From Rhizobium leguminosarum (lineage in GTDB: Bacteria; Pseudomonadota; Alphaproteobacteria; Rhizobiales; Rhizobiaceae), in the NCBI RefSeq assembly GCF_001652265.1, contig NZ_LWBS01000253.1, positions 1-64,000 of the forward strand: a stretch of DNA of 64,000 nt, written 5' to 3'. Below the pieces are notes generated by a model. It was not told the DNA's origin, made no database searches, and saw only the letters and a program-made list of their open reading frames with translations. Position 1 is the first letter of the stretch. Every line of letters begins with the position of its first letter. Shown here piece by piece: positions 16,498 through 26,106 of this stretch. The translations under genes were made by a program, and so were the position numbers.

Positions 16498-17184
16498 TTG
16501 AACCAATCCTTGGATCTAGAGAGCTATCGTTTCAAAGCGATCATATTCGATTGCGATGGCACACTCGTTGACACGGCCTCGCTGCATTTCGAAGCGTTCA
16601 AACATGCCTTGGCTTTGCAGGGGAAGAGCCTCGACAAAAGCTGGTATCTATCCCGCACCGGCCTCTCTGCGGGCAAACTTCTTCAGGCGTTTGAACGATC
16701 ATTTGCATGCCACGTTGACGTGGATATGACAATTCGGGACAGCGAGGCAGCTTATACGGCCTCGGTTGAGAACGTCTGTGAGTTTTCCGACGTTGCCGAC
16801 GTCGCTCGGCTCTATTCCAAGCAAATTCCGACCGCGGTGGCATCAGGAGGCCAACGCATTTCCGTCACCCGAACGCTGACGGCGTCCGGTCTTATTGCGG
16901 TCTTCGATCACGTGATCACCATCGATGACGTTGAAGAAGGAAAGCCTTCGCCGGCGCTCTTTCTGGAAGCTGCCTCTCGATTGACGACAGCCCCGCGAGA
17001 TTGCCTGGTGTTCGAGGATACCGATGAGGGCGTGGAAGCGGCTCGTCGTGCGGAAATGCAGTGCATTGATGTGCGCCGACACCGATCCGTCGGCTCGACT
17101 CGGCAGGACGGCGCTAATGTGCCCGAACCGTCAATTCAACTATCCGACAGGACAAAAAGAAATGCCTCAGATACTCGCACTTGA
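16498..17184 (+). CDS. HAD-superfamily sugar phosphatase/mutase
   Basis: The start TTG 16498 is chosen because TATGGAGGAA lies directly before it. The product of ~228 residues shows HAD motif I (IIFDCDGTLVDT, nucleophile D18 and acid D20), motif II region (TAVASGGQRISVTRTL) and motif IV (CLVFEDTDEGVEAARRA). The helical cap between motifs I and II puts it near beta-phosphoglucomutase and sugar-phosphate phosphatases. Its 3' end overlaps the AGE epimerase gene by 23 bases. It likely dephosphorylates or salvages a sugar phosphate in this pathway. Confidence 0.87.
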   Translation: MNQSLDLESYRFKAIIFDCDGTLVDTASLHFEAFKHALALQGKSLDKSWYLSRTGLSAGKLLQAFERSFACHVDVDMTIRDSEAAYTASVENVCEFSDVADVARLYSKQIPTAVASGGQRISVTRTLTASGLIAVFDHVITIDDVEEGKPSPALFLEAASRLTTAPRDCLVFEDTDEGVEAARRAEMQCIDVRRHRSVGSTRQDGANVPEPSIQLSDRTKRNASDTRT

Positions 17185-18418
17185 CACTGTTCGCTGGAGC
17201 CGCCGTACCTATCATCGCGACTGGCTGCTGACCCAAGCGAACGGTCTCTTCGATTTCTTCCAGCACAATTCGGTCAATCCCAAGGGCGGCTTCTACGATC
17301 TCGACGCCGAAGGTAGGCCTCTCGACGCCGAGGGCCAGATTCGCGGCATCCATATCGCGGCGCGCGCCGTGCATTGCTTCTCGATCGGCGCCTTGCTCGG
17401 CCGCCCCGGCGCTGCCGATGTTGTCGACCACCGCATGGACTATATCTGGAACCACCATCGCGACCGGAAGAATGGCGGCTATTTCTGGTCTCTCGACAAT
17501 AACGGCCCTGTCGATTCCAACAAGCAGGGCTATGGCCATGCCTTCGTGCTGCTCGCCGCCTCATCGGCAAAGACGATCGGTCATCCGCTTGCCGACGGCA
17601 TGCTTGATGATATCACCGAGATCCTCAACACGAAGTTCTGGGAAGCGAAGCACGGCGCGATCGCCGAGGAATTCACCGCCGACTGGCAGCCGCTCGATGG
17701 CGGCGCCTATCGCGGCCAGAACTCCAACATGCACCTGACCGAAGCGCTGATGGCGGCCTTCGAAGCCACCGGCGACCGGGAATACCTGACCAAGGCCGAA
17801 ACCATTGCCGATCTCGTCATCCGCCGCGTCGCTGGTTCGGTCGACTGGCGCGTCGCCGAGCATTTCGACGCCGAATGGAATCTCGACAAGACTTACTATC
17901 ATCCGAACGAAATGTTCCGCCCGGCCGGCACGACGCCCGGCCACTGGCTGGAATGGGCCCGCCTCATCCTGCAGCTCTGGGCACTCGGCGACAAACGGAT
18001 CGAATGGATGCCGGATGCGGCCAAGGCGCTCTTTGCGCAATCCATGGCACTCGGCTGGGACAACAACAAGGGTAGCTTCTTCTATACGCTCGATTGGGAC
18101 GACAAGCCCGCCAAGCGCAACAAGCTCTGGTGGCCGGCCTGCGAAGGTGCGGCTGCCGCACATTTCCTCAACGAGCACCTGCCGAGCGATTTCCATGAAG
18201 AGAGCTACCGCAAGATCTGGAACGTGATCGAGCGCGCCTTCATCGACCACAAGAACGGCGGCTGGCATGAGGAGCTGACGGAAGATCTCGTTCCCTCTCA
18301 CTCGCTGTTCCCCGGCAAGGGCGATATCTACCACGCGCTCCAAGCCTGCCTCATCCCGCTCTTCCCGGCCACCGGCAGCCTGACAAAGGGCATCGCCGAG
18401 GCCAATGCTTCGATGTGA
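17162..18418 (+). CDS. AGE-family epimerase/isomerase
   Basis: The start ATG 17162 (MPQILALDTVRWSRRTYHRD) fits family length (418 residues); upstream in-frame codons lie inside the HAD gene. The protein has the (alpha/alpha)6-barrel pattern of N-acylglucosamine 2-epimerases and mannose isomerases: GGYFWSLDNNGPVDSNKQGY, the histidine in YGHAF, NSNMHLTEALMAAFEATGD, and FRPAGTTPGHWLEWARLIL. The last histidine is a typical catalytic site. Members interconvert aldoses and ketoses or 2-epimers of free sugars. Third-position GC is visibly higher than in the neighbouring HAD gene. Confidence 0.9.
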   Translation: MPQILALDTVRWSRRTYHRDWLLTQANGLFDFFQHNSVNPKGGFYDLDAEGRPLDAEGQIRGIHIAARAVHCFSIGALLGRPGAADVVDHRMDYIWNHHRDRKNGGYFWSLDNNGPVDSNKQGYGHAFVLLAASSAKTIGHPLADGMLDDITEILNTKFWEAKHGAIAEEFTADWQPLDGGAYRGQNSNMHLTEALMAAFEATGDREYLTKAETIADLVIRRVAGSVDWRVAEHFDAEWNLDKTYYHPNEMFRPAGTTPGHWLEWARLILQLWALGDKRIEWMPDAAKALFAQSMALGWDNNKGSFFYTLDWDDKPAKRNKLWWPACEGAAAAHFLNEHLPSDFHEESYRKIWNVIERAFIDHKNGGWHEELTEDLVPSHSLFPGKGDIYHALQACLIPLFPATGSLTKGIAEANASM

Positions 18419-18569
18419 GATGTCTCGGGATGCCGCGCGCAAGGCCTCCCTCGCCCATTCGCGTCTACAGGCGCCCCTTCAACCGGAGGGGAAAGGGCCT
18501 CTGCGTGAAGCGAAGCGGGTATCCGCCGCAAGGTGAGCGAATTGCTGAGAAGCCCCGGCGTGGCCTGAT

Positions 18570-19652
18570 CTATGTCCGATCGCAGATGCGGTCGATATCC
18601 GAGATCAGCTCATCGGCCTGCTCCGAAGTCAGGCGCCCAACGCGCATTCGCGCCGACCACGTCTCCTGTCCCGCAAGCGTAGGGACCCTCCCCTGCTTCT
18701 TCTCTGCGCTATAGCCATCGATCCCGCACGTCGCCGGTTCGGTCATCGCAAGACAATCTTGATCCGGCGTCCTCGAGAACCACCGAAATGCGTGAGGAAG
18801 TTGATCGGGTCGGTGTGCCACCCAATCTGCCGTTCCGTCGCCATGTCGCTGAAGTGCGTGGGCCCATCCTTCGTCATCGGCAAGGTAGCCGATCTTGAAC
18901 ACGACTTCCGGATCATAGTTCGTGGTCTCCGAAATGGCATGATGGCGCGCGGGATCCTCTGCGAGGTCCGAAAGCAGCGTTCGGTATTCGTCCGAGGGCG
19001 TCAGATGGGCGGGAATTGCGCTACGGACCGCAACGGCTGCCGGCGTATACGGCGCCGAGTAGATAAGCGATGACCCATCCACGGGGCGAAAATTGATATG
19101 ACCAAGATAGCAAAGGTCCATTGGCGTCGTTTTCAGGTTGTTCACTTCAACATTAATGTCGAATGCCGCCTCGCCTTGCTGGATCGTTATAGAGGAATTG
19201 AAGCGGTATCGGCTTGAGAATGCTTTTGCATATTCAAACGATCCCTTGATCGTCACGGCAAGCATGCCATCCTCGCCGGTGATTTCGAGACACGCCCTGT
19301 CGAATTCGGCTGAGGGAAGTTCTCCGTGCAGGGCGTGGTCATCGCCCTCTCCCGGCGCTGCGATGGCAGTCAAGCCACAGTGGAAAAAGAAGCCGCCTAG
19401 GTTTTCGAGGAGCGGAACGCCCTTCTTTGGATAGTGCACCATACTCTTCATGCCCAGTTCGTGCCCATCAAGGGTGGCCGACCAGATTTGCTGTCCGAGA
19501 TAGGGAAGGACCACGAGACTTGCGCGCTGTGTTCGAACGCGCAAAGCCTCTACACCTGTCGGGAACGTGAACGTCGAGACAGTAAGCTGCGTGGACGTCA
19601 CGAAGGGCCGTTCATCCTGATGGAAGGTTGATTTCGGAAGTTCGAGACGCAT
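18570..19652 (-). CDS. DUF4432 aldose-1-epimerase-like protein
   Basis: Start ATG 19652 follows GGAGTG on the minus strand; the longer open frame upstream is not needed. The 360-residue product has the beta-sandwich pattern of galactose-mutarotase relatives of DUF4432 (SLVVLPYLGQQIWSATLDGH, HCGLTAIAAPGEGDDHALHG, YLGHINFRPVDG). Conserved histidines lie in DHALHGELP. Members are thought to act on free sugars or sugar acids, perhaps as anomerases. It is the last gene of the minus-strand ABC operon behind the permease (gap 114 bases). Confidence 0.82.
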   Translation of the reverse strand: MRLELPKSTFHQDERPFVTSTQLTVSTFTFPTGVEALRVRTQRASLVVLPYLGQQIWSATLDGHELGMKSMVHYPKKGVPLLENLGGFFFHCGLTAIAAPGEGDDHALHGELPSAEFDRACLEITGEDGMLAVTIKGSFEYAKAFSSRYRFNSSITIQQGEAAFDINVEVNNLKTTPMDLCYLGHINFRPVDGSSLIYSAPYTPAAVAVRSAIPAHLTPSDEYRTLLSDLAEDPARHHAISETTNYDPEVVFKIGYLADDEGWAHALQRHGDGTADWVAHRPDQLPHAFRWFSRTPDQDCLAMTEPATCGIDGYSAEKKQGRVPTLAGQETWSARMRVGRLTSEQADELISDIDRICDRT

Positions 19653-19766
19653 GGGCACTCCATTCGGCGATTGTCCTGGCTGAACCCTTCCCCGGGCAGA
19701 GTTCGGAGCAGCGCCCGGCTGTCCCGAAACGCAGTGTGTTTGCGCCCCTGGACGGCGACCGAGCAC

Positions 19767-20780
19767 TTACTTCACACGTTCCAAAACCTGATTGAGAAGC
19801 ACGGCACCGAGAATGATCGCGCCACGTACGACGTACTGCCAGTATTCGTTGACATTGAGCAGCGTCATGCCGTTGGTCACGCAGCCGAGGAAGAGAACGC
19901 CGAGCAAGGTTCCCCAAACACGGCCCTTTCCACCGAACAGACTCGTGCCACCAATGATGACAGCGGCAATCACATCGAGCTCCATACCCGTTGCCGTAGT
20001 GCCGGTTCCCGAACCGATCTGTGACGCGATCAACATGCCACTCACAGCCGTAAGGCCACCCGTAATCGCCAGCGCAGTCGTCTTCACGCCGAAGACGTCG
20101 ATGCCCGATAGGCGGGCAGCTTCGGCATTGCCGCCAACGGCATAGACCGAGCGTCCGAAGCTTGTGTACTTCATCAAAAAGTGCATTCCGACAAAAACGA
20201 CCAGCAAAACATAGACCGGGAAAGGGATGCCAAAGAGATCGCCTGCCCCAAAGAACGAGAACCAGCCTGGAAGGTCGGTCAACGGAAAGCCGCCGCTGAT
20301 CAGGTTCGCCGTTCCACGCAGCGCCGTGAACAGCGCAAGCGTCGTGATGAAAGTCGGCACATTGAAGAGGCGCCGGATCGTTCCTGTGAACACACCGCAG
20401 ATTACGCCGACCGCCACAGCGGCGAGAACACCAATCAGGATTGCCAGAGGATAGTCGAGGGACGGGGCAAGCTGTTCGGAGCAATAGGCTACGATGCAGC
20501 CTGCGAGCGCCACACCTGCACCAACCGACAGGTCGATTTCGCCGGATATGATCACGGCCGTCATGCCAAAGGCGATGATCCCCAGCATGGCGCCCGTGCG
20601 CAGAACATTCAGGGCGTTTCCAAGCGTGGCAAAGCCTGGAGCCACGATGATGAGAACCACGATCAGCGCTAGAAGGATTGCTTCCATGGCGTAAATCTTC
20701 AGCGCTGTAGTGCTCCGTTCGCGTGGAGCGGGATTGTTGGCGGACCCGGTCGCGAGACCAACATTCGTGTCGCTGCTCAT
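19767..20780 (-). CDS. CUT2 sugar ABC transporter permease
   Basis: This 337-residue protein has about ten hydrophobic segments and the BPD_transp_2 signatures of ribose-type permeases: GEIDLSVGAGVALAGCI, VPTFITTLALFTALRGTANL, and DVIAAVIIGGTSLFGGKGRV. It forms the membrane channel, presumably as a homodimer, since only one permease is in this operon. Its ATG overlaps the stop of the ATPase gene by four bases (ATGA). Confidence 0.93.
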   Translation of the reverse strand: MSSDTNVGLATGSANNPAPRERSTTALKIYAMEAILLALIVVLIIVAPGFATLGNALNVLRTGAMLGIIAFGMTAVIISGEIDLSVGAGVALAGCIVAYCSEQLAPSLDYPLAILIGVLAAVAVGVICGVFTGTIRRLFNVPTFITTLALFTALRGTANLISGGFPLTDLPGWFSFFGAGDLFGIPFPVYVLLVVFVGMHFLMKYTSFGRSVYAVGGNAEAARLSGIDVFGVKTTALAITGGLTAVSGMLIASQIGSGTGTTATGMELDVIAAVIIGGTSLFGGKGRVWGTLLGVLFLGCVTNGMTLLNVNEYWQYVVRGAIILGAVLLNQVLERVK

Positions 20781-22333
20781 TGGTCAGCTCCTTCCATACA
20801 CAAGCGGTAAAGTTCGGTGAGATCGGTGTTTGCAGGATCGACCATGCCAACCTGCCGGCCACTCTTCTGAACGAGGATGCGGTCTGCCACCTCGAGAAGT
20901 TCCTCGAGCTCGCTGGAGACGAACACGCAGGCAAGACCCAGCGCCGCCTGTCGCCAGATAATCTCGAAGATCTGCTGGCGGGCTTGCACGTCCACGCCCC
21001 GGCTTGGCTCGTCAAAGAACATCACCTTCGGCGACGTATTGAGCCAGTTGCCAATGACAATTTTTTGCTGGTTTCCGCCAGACAGCGATGAGACTGGAAG
21101 CTTCGCATTGGGGACGTTGATCGCAAGGTCGCGAATCTGCTGCTGTACGAACGGCTCTTCCTTGGCGGCTGTGATAACGCCGCCGGCGGCAATGCGCGAC
21201 AGACTTGCAAGGCACAGATTGTCATGACTAGACAGCATCTGGACCAGCCCGGCTTCCTTGCGGTTTTCTGGCGTATATCCGAGTCCGAGGCTCTTCATTG
21301 TTCGCGGCGTGGGAGCGCTGATTACGCGTCCTTCGAATTCGATCGTACCGCTGCTGAAGCCGTCCGCTCCGAAAATTGACTTCAAGACTTCCGTGCGACC
21401 GGCGCCGAGCAGTCCGGCGAAGCCGAGAATTTCTCCCGGATAGAGATCAAACGAGATGTCTTCAAATACGCCTTCCCTTGTGAGGTTCCGCACGGAGAGG
21501 ATGGGCTTGTTGCGCGCAATCTCCTGTCTTGGCGGTCTTTTCGCTTTGGCTATATCGCCGAACATCATCTCAATGATTTGCGAAGGCGAAGCTGCCGACA
21601 TTTCGATGCTGCCAATGTAGTGACCGTCCCGGATGACGGTGCAGGTGTCGGCAATATCGAACAGTTCGTTCATGCGGTGGGTGATGTAGATCATCGTGAC
21701 GCCACGGTCCCGCAGCCGCCTAATCAGGCTGAAAAGCTGGTCGACTTCACGCGTGGCGAGCGCGGACGTCGGCTCATCGAGGAGCAGGATCCTCGGCTCG
21801 AACGACATCGCTTTCGCGATCTCGATGATCTGCTGTTGCCCGACGCTCAATTCGGAAACCAGTCGCCTGGGATCGAGATCGAGCCCCATTTCATGCAGGA
21901 GGCCGCTTGCCTTGGCGTTTACGGCTTGCCAATCAACGACGGAGGCGCCGAGGAACTGCTTCTTCGGCATGCGGCCGAGATAGATGTTCTCGGCGACCGA
22001 CAAAGAGGGAACGAGCGAGAGTTCCTGATGCACGGTAATGATACCGGCCTTGAAGGCGTCGCTCGGTGTTTCCAGGGCGGTCCGTGCGCCATGGATTTTG
22101 ACATGACCGAGGGTTGGCTGAACACCACCGGATAGAATCTTCACCAGTGTTGACTTTCCGGACCCGTTCTTGCCCATCAGCGCATGTACGCGGCCGGCAC
22201 TGAACGCCCGATGGATGCGAGCGACAGCAATCTTGCCGTCGTACACTTTGCTCACTTCAACGAACTCAATGGCCGGCGCTGAAGCGCCGGCCCGAGTTTC
22301 GACATGTTGACCCGCTGTCATCGCACCGGTCAC
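20777..22333 (-). CDS. CUT2 sugar ABC transporter ATP-binding protein
   Basis: Two ABC domains lie in one 518-residue chain, as in RbsA. The first has Walker A GKNGSGKST (residues 54-62), LSVGQQQ and LLDEPTSAL. The second has the degenerate Walker A GLLGAGRTE, signature LSGGNQQK and Walker B VMFFDEPSRGVD. It hydrolyses ATP to drive uptake through the adjacent permease. GTG 22333 overlaps the binding-protein stop (GTGA); ATG 22321 is an alternative start. Confidence 0.94.
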   Translation of the reverse strand: MTGAMTAGQHVETRAGASAPAIEFVEVSKVYDGKIAVARIHRAFSAGRVHALMGKNGSGKSTLVKILSGGVQPTLGHVKIHGARTALETPSDAFKAGIITVHQELSLVPSLSVAENIYLGRMPKKQFLGASVVDWQAVNAKASGLLHEMGLDLDPRRLVSELSVGQQQIIEIAKAMSFEPRILLLDEPTSALATREVDQLFSLIRRLRDRGVTMIYITHRMNELFDIADTCTVIRDGHYIGSIEMSAASPSQIIEMMFGDIAKAKRPPRQEIARNKPILSVRNLTREGVFEDISFDLYPGEILGFAGLLGAGRTEVLKSIFGADGFSSGTIEFEGRVISAPTPRTMKSLGLGYTPENRKEAGLVQMLSSHDNLCLASLSRIAAGGVITAAKEEPFVQQQIRDLAINVPNAKLPVSSLSGGNQQKIVIGNWLNTSPKVMFFDEPSRGVDVQARQQIFEIIWRQAALGLACVFVSSELEELLEVADRILVQKSGRQVGMVDPANTDLTELYRLCMEGADQ

Positions 22334-23286
22334 TTGTACTTCTTGAGTTCGTCACCGAAGGCCTTCACACTTTCCGGATCATTCCGGTTGAGGGCCTTGC
22401 CGGGAACGATGATTTCCTTTTCGGCGGGTTTCCCGTCGAGGGCAGCAATCGCCGTTTCTACGGCCGTGTAGCCGATCTCGTACGGCTGCTGGGCGGTCAC
22501 GGCCTGCAAGATGCCGTCATCGGAGAGCAGGAAATTGACGAGCTGCCGTGAGCCGTCGATACCGAAGACGAAGACCTTGCCTTGCTTGCCGGAGTTACGC
22601 ACCGCCTGCACGGCGCCAACGGTCCCACCTTCATTGGCGGCGTAGATGACGTTCACTTCCGGATGCGCCGTCAGAATATCGTTGGTAACGGAAACCGCCT
22701 TTTCGGCAAGCCAGGCGTCCTGGTCGGACACGACCTTGACGTCACCACCTTCGGCAACGGCCTTCGTGAAGCCGCCGACGCGTGCAGCACTCTGCTCGGG
22801 AACCTGCGATTTGAACTGGAGAATGGCGATATTTGCCTTGCCACCAAGGTTTTTCTTGATGAAAGCCGCCGCCGCTTTGCCGGTCTCGGCACCGAGATCT
22901 TCCTGGCTGGAGTTGATGAAGGCGGTCGGGGTGTCACCTTCAATGGTCGAATTATAGGTGACGATTTTGCTCCCGGCCTCTTTCGCGCGATTGAGCGCGG
23001 CGGCAGACGCCGTCTTGCTCAGCGGCGAGATGACGATGGCATCCACCTTTCGGGAAATGTAGGTATTGATAAGGCTTTGCTCTTTTTCCGGCTTGTTGTC
23101 GCTGTTTGCTCCGAGAAGCTCCACGCCCTCTTTTTTGGCGGCCGCTTCCATACCGATCTGAATGGTCCGGAAAAACTGGTCCTGCTGGAAAACGATTCCT
23201 GCGATCACACGATCGGCAGCATGAGCAGAGAATGCGGTCGCGATTGAAAGCAGCGCGACGCTGCCAAGAAATGTCGAGATCTTCAT
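22330..23286 (-). CDS. CUT2 sugar-binding periplasmic protein
   Basis: The 318-residue protein has a signal peptide (MKISTFLGSVALLSIATAFS, cleaved near AHAA) and a Peripla_BP_4 fold (GIVFQQDQFFRTIQIGMEAA, IVISPLSKTASAAALNRAKE). It captures a sugar in the periplasm and delivers it to the permease encoded two genes on. It is the first gene of the operon, behind TTGAAACAAGGGAGGATC. It is not closely similar to the binding proteins at 27126 and 60914, so the substrate is likely different. Confidence 0.92.
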   Translation of the reverse strand: MKISTFLGSVALLSIATAFSAHAADRVIAGIVFQQDQFFRTIQIGMEAAAKKEGVELLGANSDNKPEKEQSLINTYISRKVDAIVISPLSKTASAAALNRAKEAGSKIVTYNSTIEGDTPTAFINSSQEDLGAETGKAAAAFIKKNLGGKANIAILQFKSQVPEQSAARVGGFTKAVAEGGDVKVVSDQDAWLAEKAVSVTNDILTAHPEVNVIYAANEGGTVGAVQAVRNSGKQGKVFVFGIDGSRQLVNFLLSDDGILQAVTAQQPYEIGYTAVETAIAALDGKPAEKEIIVPGKALNRNDPESVKAFGDELKKYK

Positions 23287-23395
23287 GAGATCCTCCCTTG
23301 TTTCAGTGAAATTCCTGCGTGACGGCGGCCATCGAAATCTCCTCCCACGTCAGACTGGACGGTGCCAAACTGACGGCACACCAAGCCCGAGTCAA

Positions 23396-23418
23396 TATTT
23401 TTTTTAGTAACAATAATA
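23396..23418. promoter_or_regulatory. Imperfect AT-rich palindrome between divergent transporter operons
   Basis: TATTTTTTTTA (23396-23406) and TAACAATAATA (23408-23418) form an inverted repeat matching at 9 of 11 positions around a central G. It lies about midway in the 275-base gap between the divergent CUT2 operons. It has the T-rich/A-rich arm style of ROK operators and of the perfect palindrome at 28233-28264. Confidence 0.4.
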
Positions 23419-23561
23419 ATTATAGACAGACCGAATTCCGTTCTGGTACGGATTGCACATTGCCATGGAGGATGGCGGGAGGTGCATATGACGACGGCTT
23501 ATCGGGCATTCGAGCTCGGCTACGACTGTTCTCTCCGCGTTATTTCCGGGGAGATTGAGCC

Positions 23562-26096
23562 ATGATCTTGGAGCGGGATCTCGCACCCGCGGTCGACGGA
23601 GTCATTGGTCTCCTGGACGCGTCAAAGTCATTCGGCGTCGTCGCCGCGCTGAAGAACGCGACTTTCTCACTTCGGCCAGGAGAAGTGCTTGCATTGCTCG
23701 GCGAAAACGGTGCGGGAAAAAGCACCTGCGTGAAGATGCTTGCCGGCGTTTATCAGCCAACAAGCGGAACCGTAGTGTTGAGTGGCGAACCTGTACTCCT
23801 GTCGGGACCATTGGATGCACATAAGGCCGGCGTTGCCGTCATGCACCAGCATCCTGGCCTCTTCCCGGATCTCTCCATCGCTGAGAACATCTTCGCCGGG
23901 CACATGACGCCCGGCCCGCTTGGGCTGATTGATCAGCGAAAGTTGGAACGCGACGCCGCGAAGTGGATCCAAGCGGTCGGACTTCGACACCGTCCATCAG
24001 AAAAGGTTAGAAATCTGCGGATTTCCGAGCAGCAGCTCGTCGAGGTAGCTAAGGCTCTTTCGTTCGATGCGCGTGTTTTGATCATGGACGAGCCCACCGC
24101 GGCCTTGTCACAGCGTGAAGTGGAGACTCTGTTTTCGGTCGTTTCAGAGCTGAAGAAGCGTGGCGTCGCCATGATGTTCGTCGGCCACCGAATGGATGAA
24201 ATATTCAGAATTGCAGACCGCATAGCTGTTCTCCGGGATGGACAGTTGATCGGCATCGAGCCCGCAGCATCATTGGGCAGAGGCCGGGCAATCAGCATGA
24301 TGGTCGGACGGGAGCTGACATCGCTTTACCCCGAGCACGGAGCCAACATCGGCGAAGTCGTGCTATCGGCCGAGCAGCTTTCCAGAGCCGGCGCCTTCGA
24401 GAATATCGATCTCACCGTTCGTGCCGGTGAAGTCGTGGGTATCGGCGGTCTGGTTGGAAGCGGTCGCACCGAACTCGCTCGTGTCCTGTTCGGCATCGAC
24501 AGGGCAACGGACGGCGTCATGACGCTTGGCGGGAAGAGAGTGTCTTTCAACTCTCCATCGGAAGCCGTGCGAGCTGGCATCGCCTATGTGTCGGAAGATC
24601 GTCTCGGCCAGAGCCTGGTGATGGAATTTTCCATTCTTGAGAATGCCGCCCTCTCGGTCTTGGGCAAGGCGGCTCGTTTTGGCCTAACCAGTCGTCAGAA
24701 AACGCTCGAACTCACGCAGGGCGAGCTCACCCGCATGCGCCTTAAACACCGAGATGTTGATCAACCGATCAGGGAACTGTCGGGAGGCAACCAACAAAAG
24801 GTCGTTCTGGCCAAATGGCTTGCCACGAAACCCCGATTGCTGATCCTCGACGAGCCAACCCAGGGCATCGACGTGCAGGCAAAGGCCGAGGTTCACGCGA
24901 TGATCGCGGAACTCGCACGTCAGGGCCTGGCGATCCTCGTAATATCTTCTGAACTGCCGGAACTACTAGGTGTCTCGGACCGCATCGTCGTCTTGCGGGA
25001 GGGTCACAAGACCGGCGAATTCCTGGCAAATGAAGCGACGCAGGAAAAAATCCTTTACGCAGCGACACAAGAATCAGCGCCGGCTGAAATCGCTCGTAGG
25101 TCTGCAAATGACACAAAGTCAGCAAGCAGCAGTTGGGCGCGCCGGCTGTTTGCCCAACGCGAGTTCGGGCTGGTCGCGGCGATCGCGGCGATCCTTGTGC
25201 CGGTCTCGATCATCAATCCCAGGGTCTTCGGTTCGGACAATATAACCGCCGTCGGAATGGATGTGGCGCTGCTCTCGATCGTGGCGCTGGCGCAGATGTT
25301 CGTCATGGTGACGCGGAATATCGATCTTTCCGTTGCCTCGATCATCGGCTTGAGCGCCTATGCAGCCGCCAGGGCGCTCGAACTCCACCCCGGGATCGGT
25401 ATTGTCGGGGGCGTCGCCGTCGCCAGCCTCGTGGGGGCGGGCGCCGGAGCCGTCAACGGATTGCTGATTGCCTATGGCCGGCTGCCGGCCATCGTCGCAA
25501 CTCTCGGCACTTTGTTCGTCTATCGCGGGATAAATGCTATTTCCGCCGGCGGCCACCAGATCAGCGCCGACGACGTCCCAGAATCCTGGCTGGAGATGAC
25601 AACTGTTCGGGTTGTTGGCGTTCCCGTCGTGGTCATCATCGCAGCCGCAGTTCTTCTGATTGGCGCCTTTATCTTCAACCGTACGCCATTCGGGCGGGAG
25701 CTGTTCGCGAGTGGCTCCAATCCGGACGGTGCCAGACTGATCGGCATCAAGGTCGAGCGCCTTGTCGTGCTGACATTCTCTATCGCCGGTCTGTTGACCG
25801 GTCTGTGCGGCGCATTATGGGCCTCGCGCTATGCAACCGTCGATGCCCGGGTCGCGTCGGGATTTGAACTCACGGTCATCGCCGCTGTGGTCGTCGGGGG
25901 CGTCGCCATTCGAGGCGGCTCCGGAACCATCAAAGGCATCATCCTCGGCAGCATCACGCTACTAATCATCCGCAACGGTCTCACGCTGGTTCGCGTCCAT
26001 CCCCTCTGGCTACAGGGCATCTACGGACTGGTGATCATCGCTGCCATCGGCATCGACGCGGCAGTGAGCCGCCGCGACGCCTCAAGAAAACAATGA
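23562..26096 (+). CDS. CUT2 ABC transporter: ATPase fused to permease
   Basis: This 844-residue protein joins two transporter parts. Residues ~15-505 are an RbsA-type double ATPase: Walker A GENGAGKST (47-55), LRISEQQLVEVAKAL, IMDEPTAAL, then GLVGSGRTE, LSGGNQQK and LILDEPTQGID. A linker rich in S and A (~506-522) leads into a BPD_transp_2 permease of about 320 residues (NIDLSVASIIGLSAYAAARA, LPAIVATLGTLFVYRGINAI). The usual arrangement is separate genes. The frame has no stop between the parts. Start ATG 23562 follows GGGGAGA. A second permease and a binding protein follow, completing the importer, with one subunit supplying both halves. Confidence 0.93.
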   Translation: MILERDLAPAVDGVIGLLDASKSFGVVAALKNATFSLRPGEVLALLGENGAGKSTCVKMLAGVYQPTSGTVVLSGEPVLLSGPLDAHKAGVAVMHQHPGLFPDLSIAENIFAGHMTPGPLGLIDQRKLERDAAKWIQAVGLRHRPSEKVRNLRISEQQLVEVAKALSFDARVLIMDEPTAALSQREVETLFSVVSELKKRGVAMMFVGHRMDEIFRIADRIAVLRDGQLIGIEPAASLGRGRAISMMVGRELTSLYPEHGANIGEVVLSAEQLSRAGAFENIDLTVRAGEVVGIGGLVGSGRTELARVLFGIDRATDGVMTLGGKRVSFNSPSEAVRAGIAYVSEDRLGQSLVMEFSILENAALSVLGKAARFGLTSRQKTLELTQGELTRMRLKHRDVDQPIRELSGGNQQKVVLAKWLATKPRLLILDEPTQGIDVQAKAEVHAMIAELARQGLAILVISSELPELLGVSDRIVVLREGHKTGEFLANEATQEKILYAATQESAPAEIARRSANDTKSASSSWARRLFAQREFGLVAAIAAILVPVSIINPRVFGSDNITAVGMDVALLSIVALAQMFVMVTRNIDLSVASIIGLSAYAAARALELHPGIGIVGGVAVASLVGAGAGAVNGLLIAYGRLPAIVATLGTLFVYRGINAISAGGHQISADDVPESWLEMTTVRVVGVPVVVIIAAAVLLIGAFIFNRTPFGRELFASGSNPDGARLIGIKVERLVVLTFSIAGLLTGLCGALWASRYATVDARVASGFELTVIAAVVVGGVAIRGGSGTIKGIILGSITLLIIRNGLTLVRVHPLWLQGIYGLVIIAAIGIDAAVSRRDASRKQ

Positions 26097-26106
26097 GGAG
26101 CCGGCC

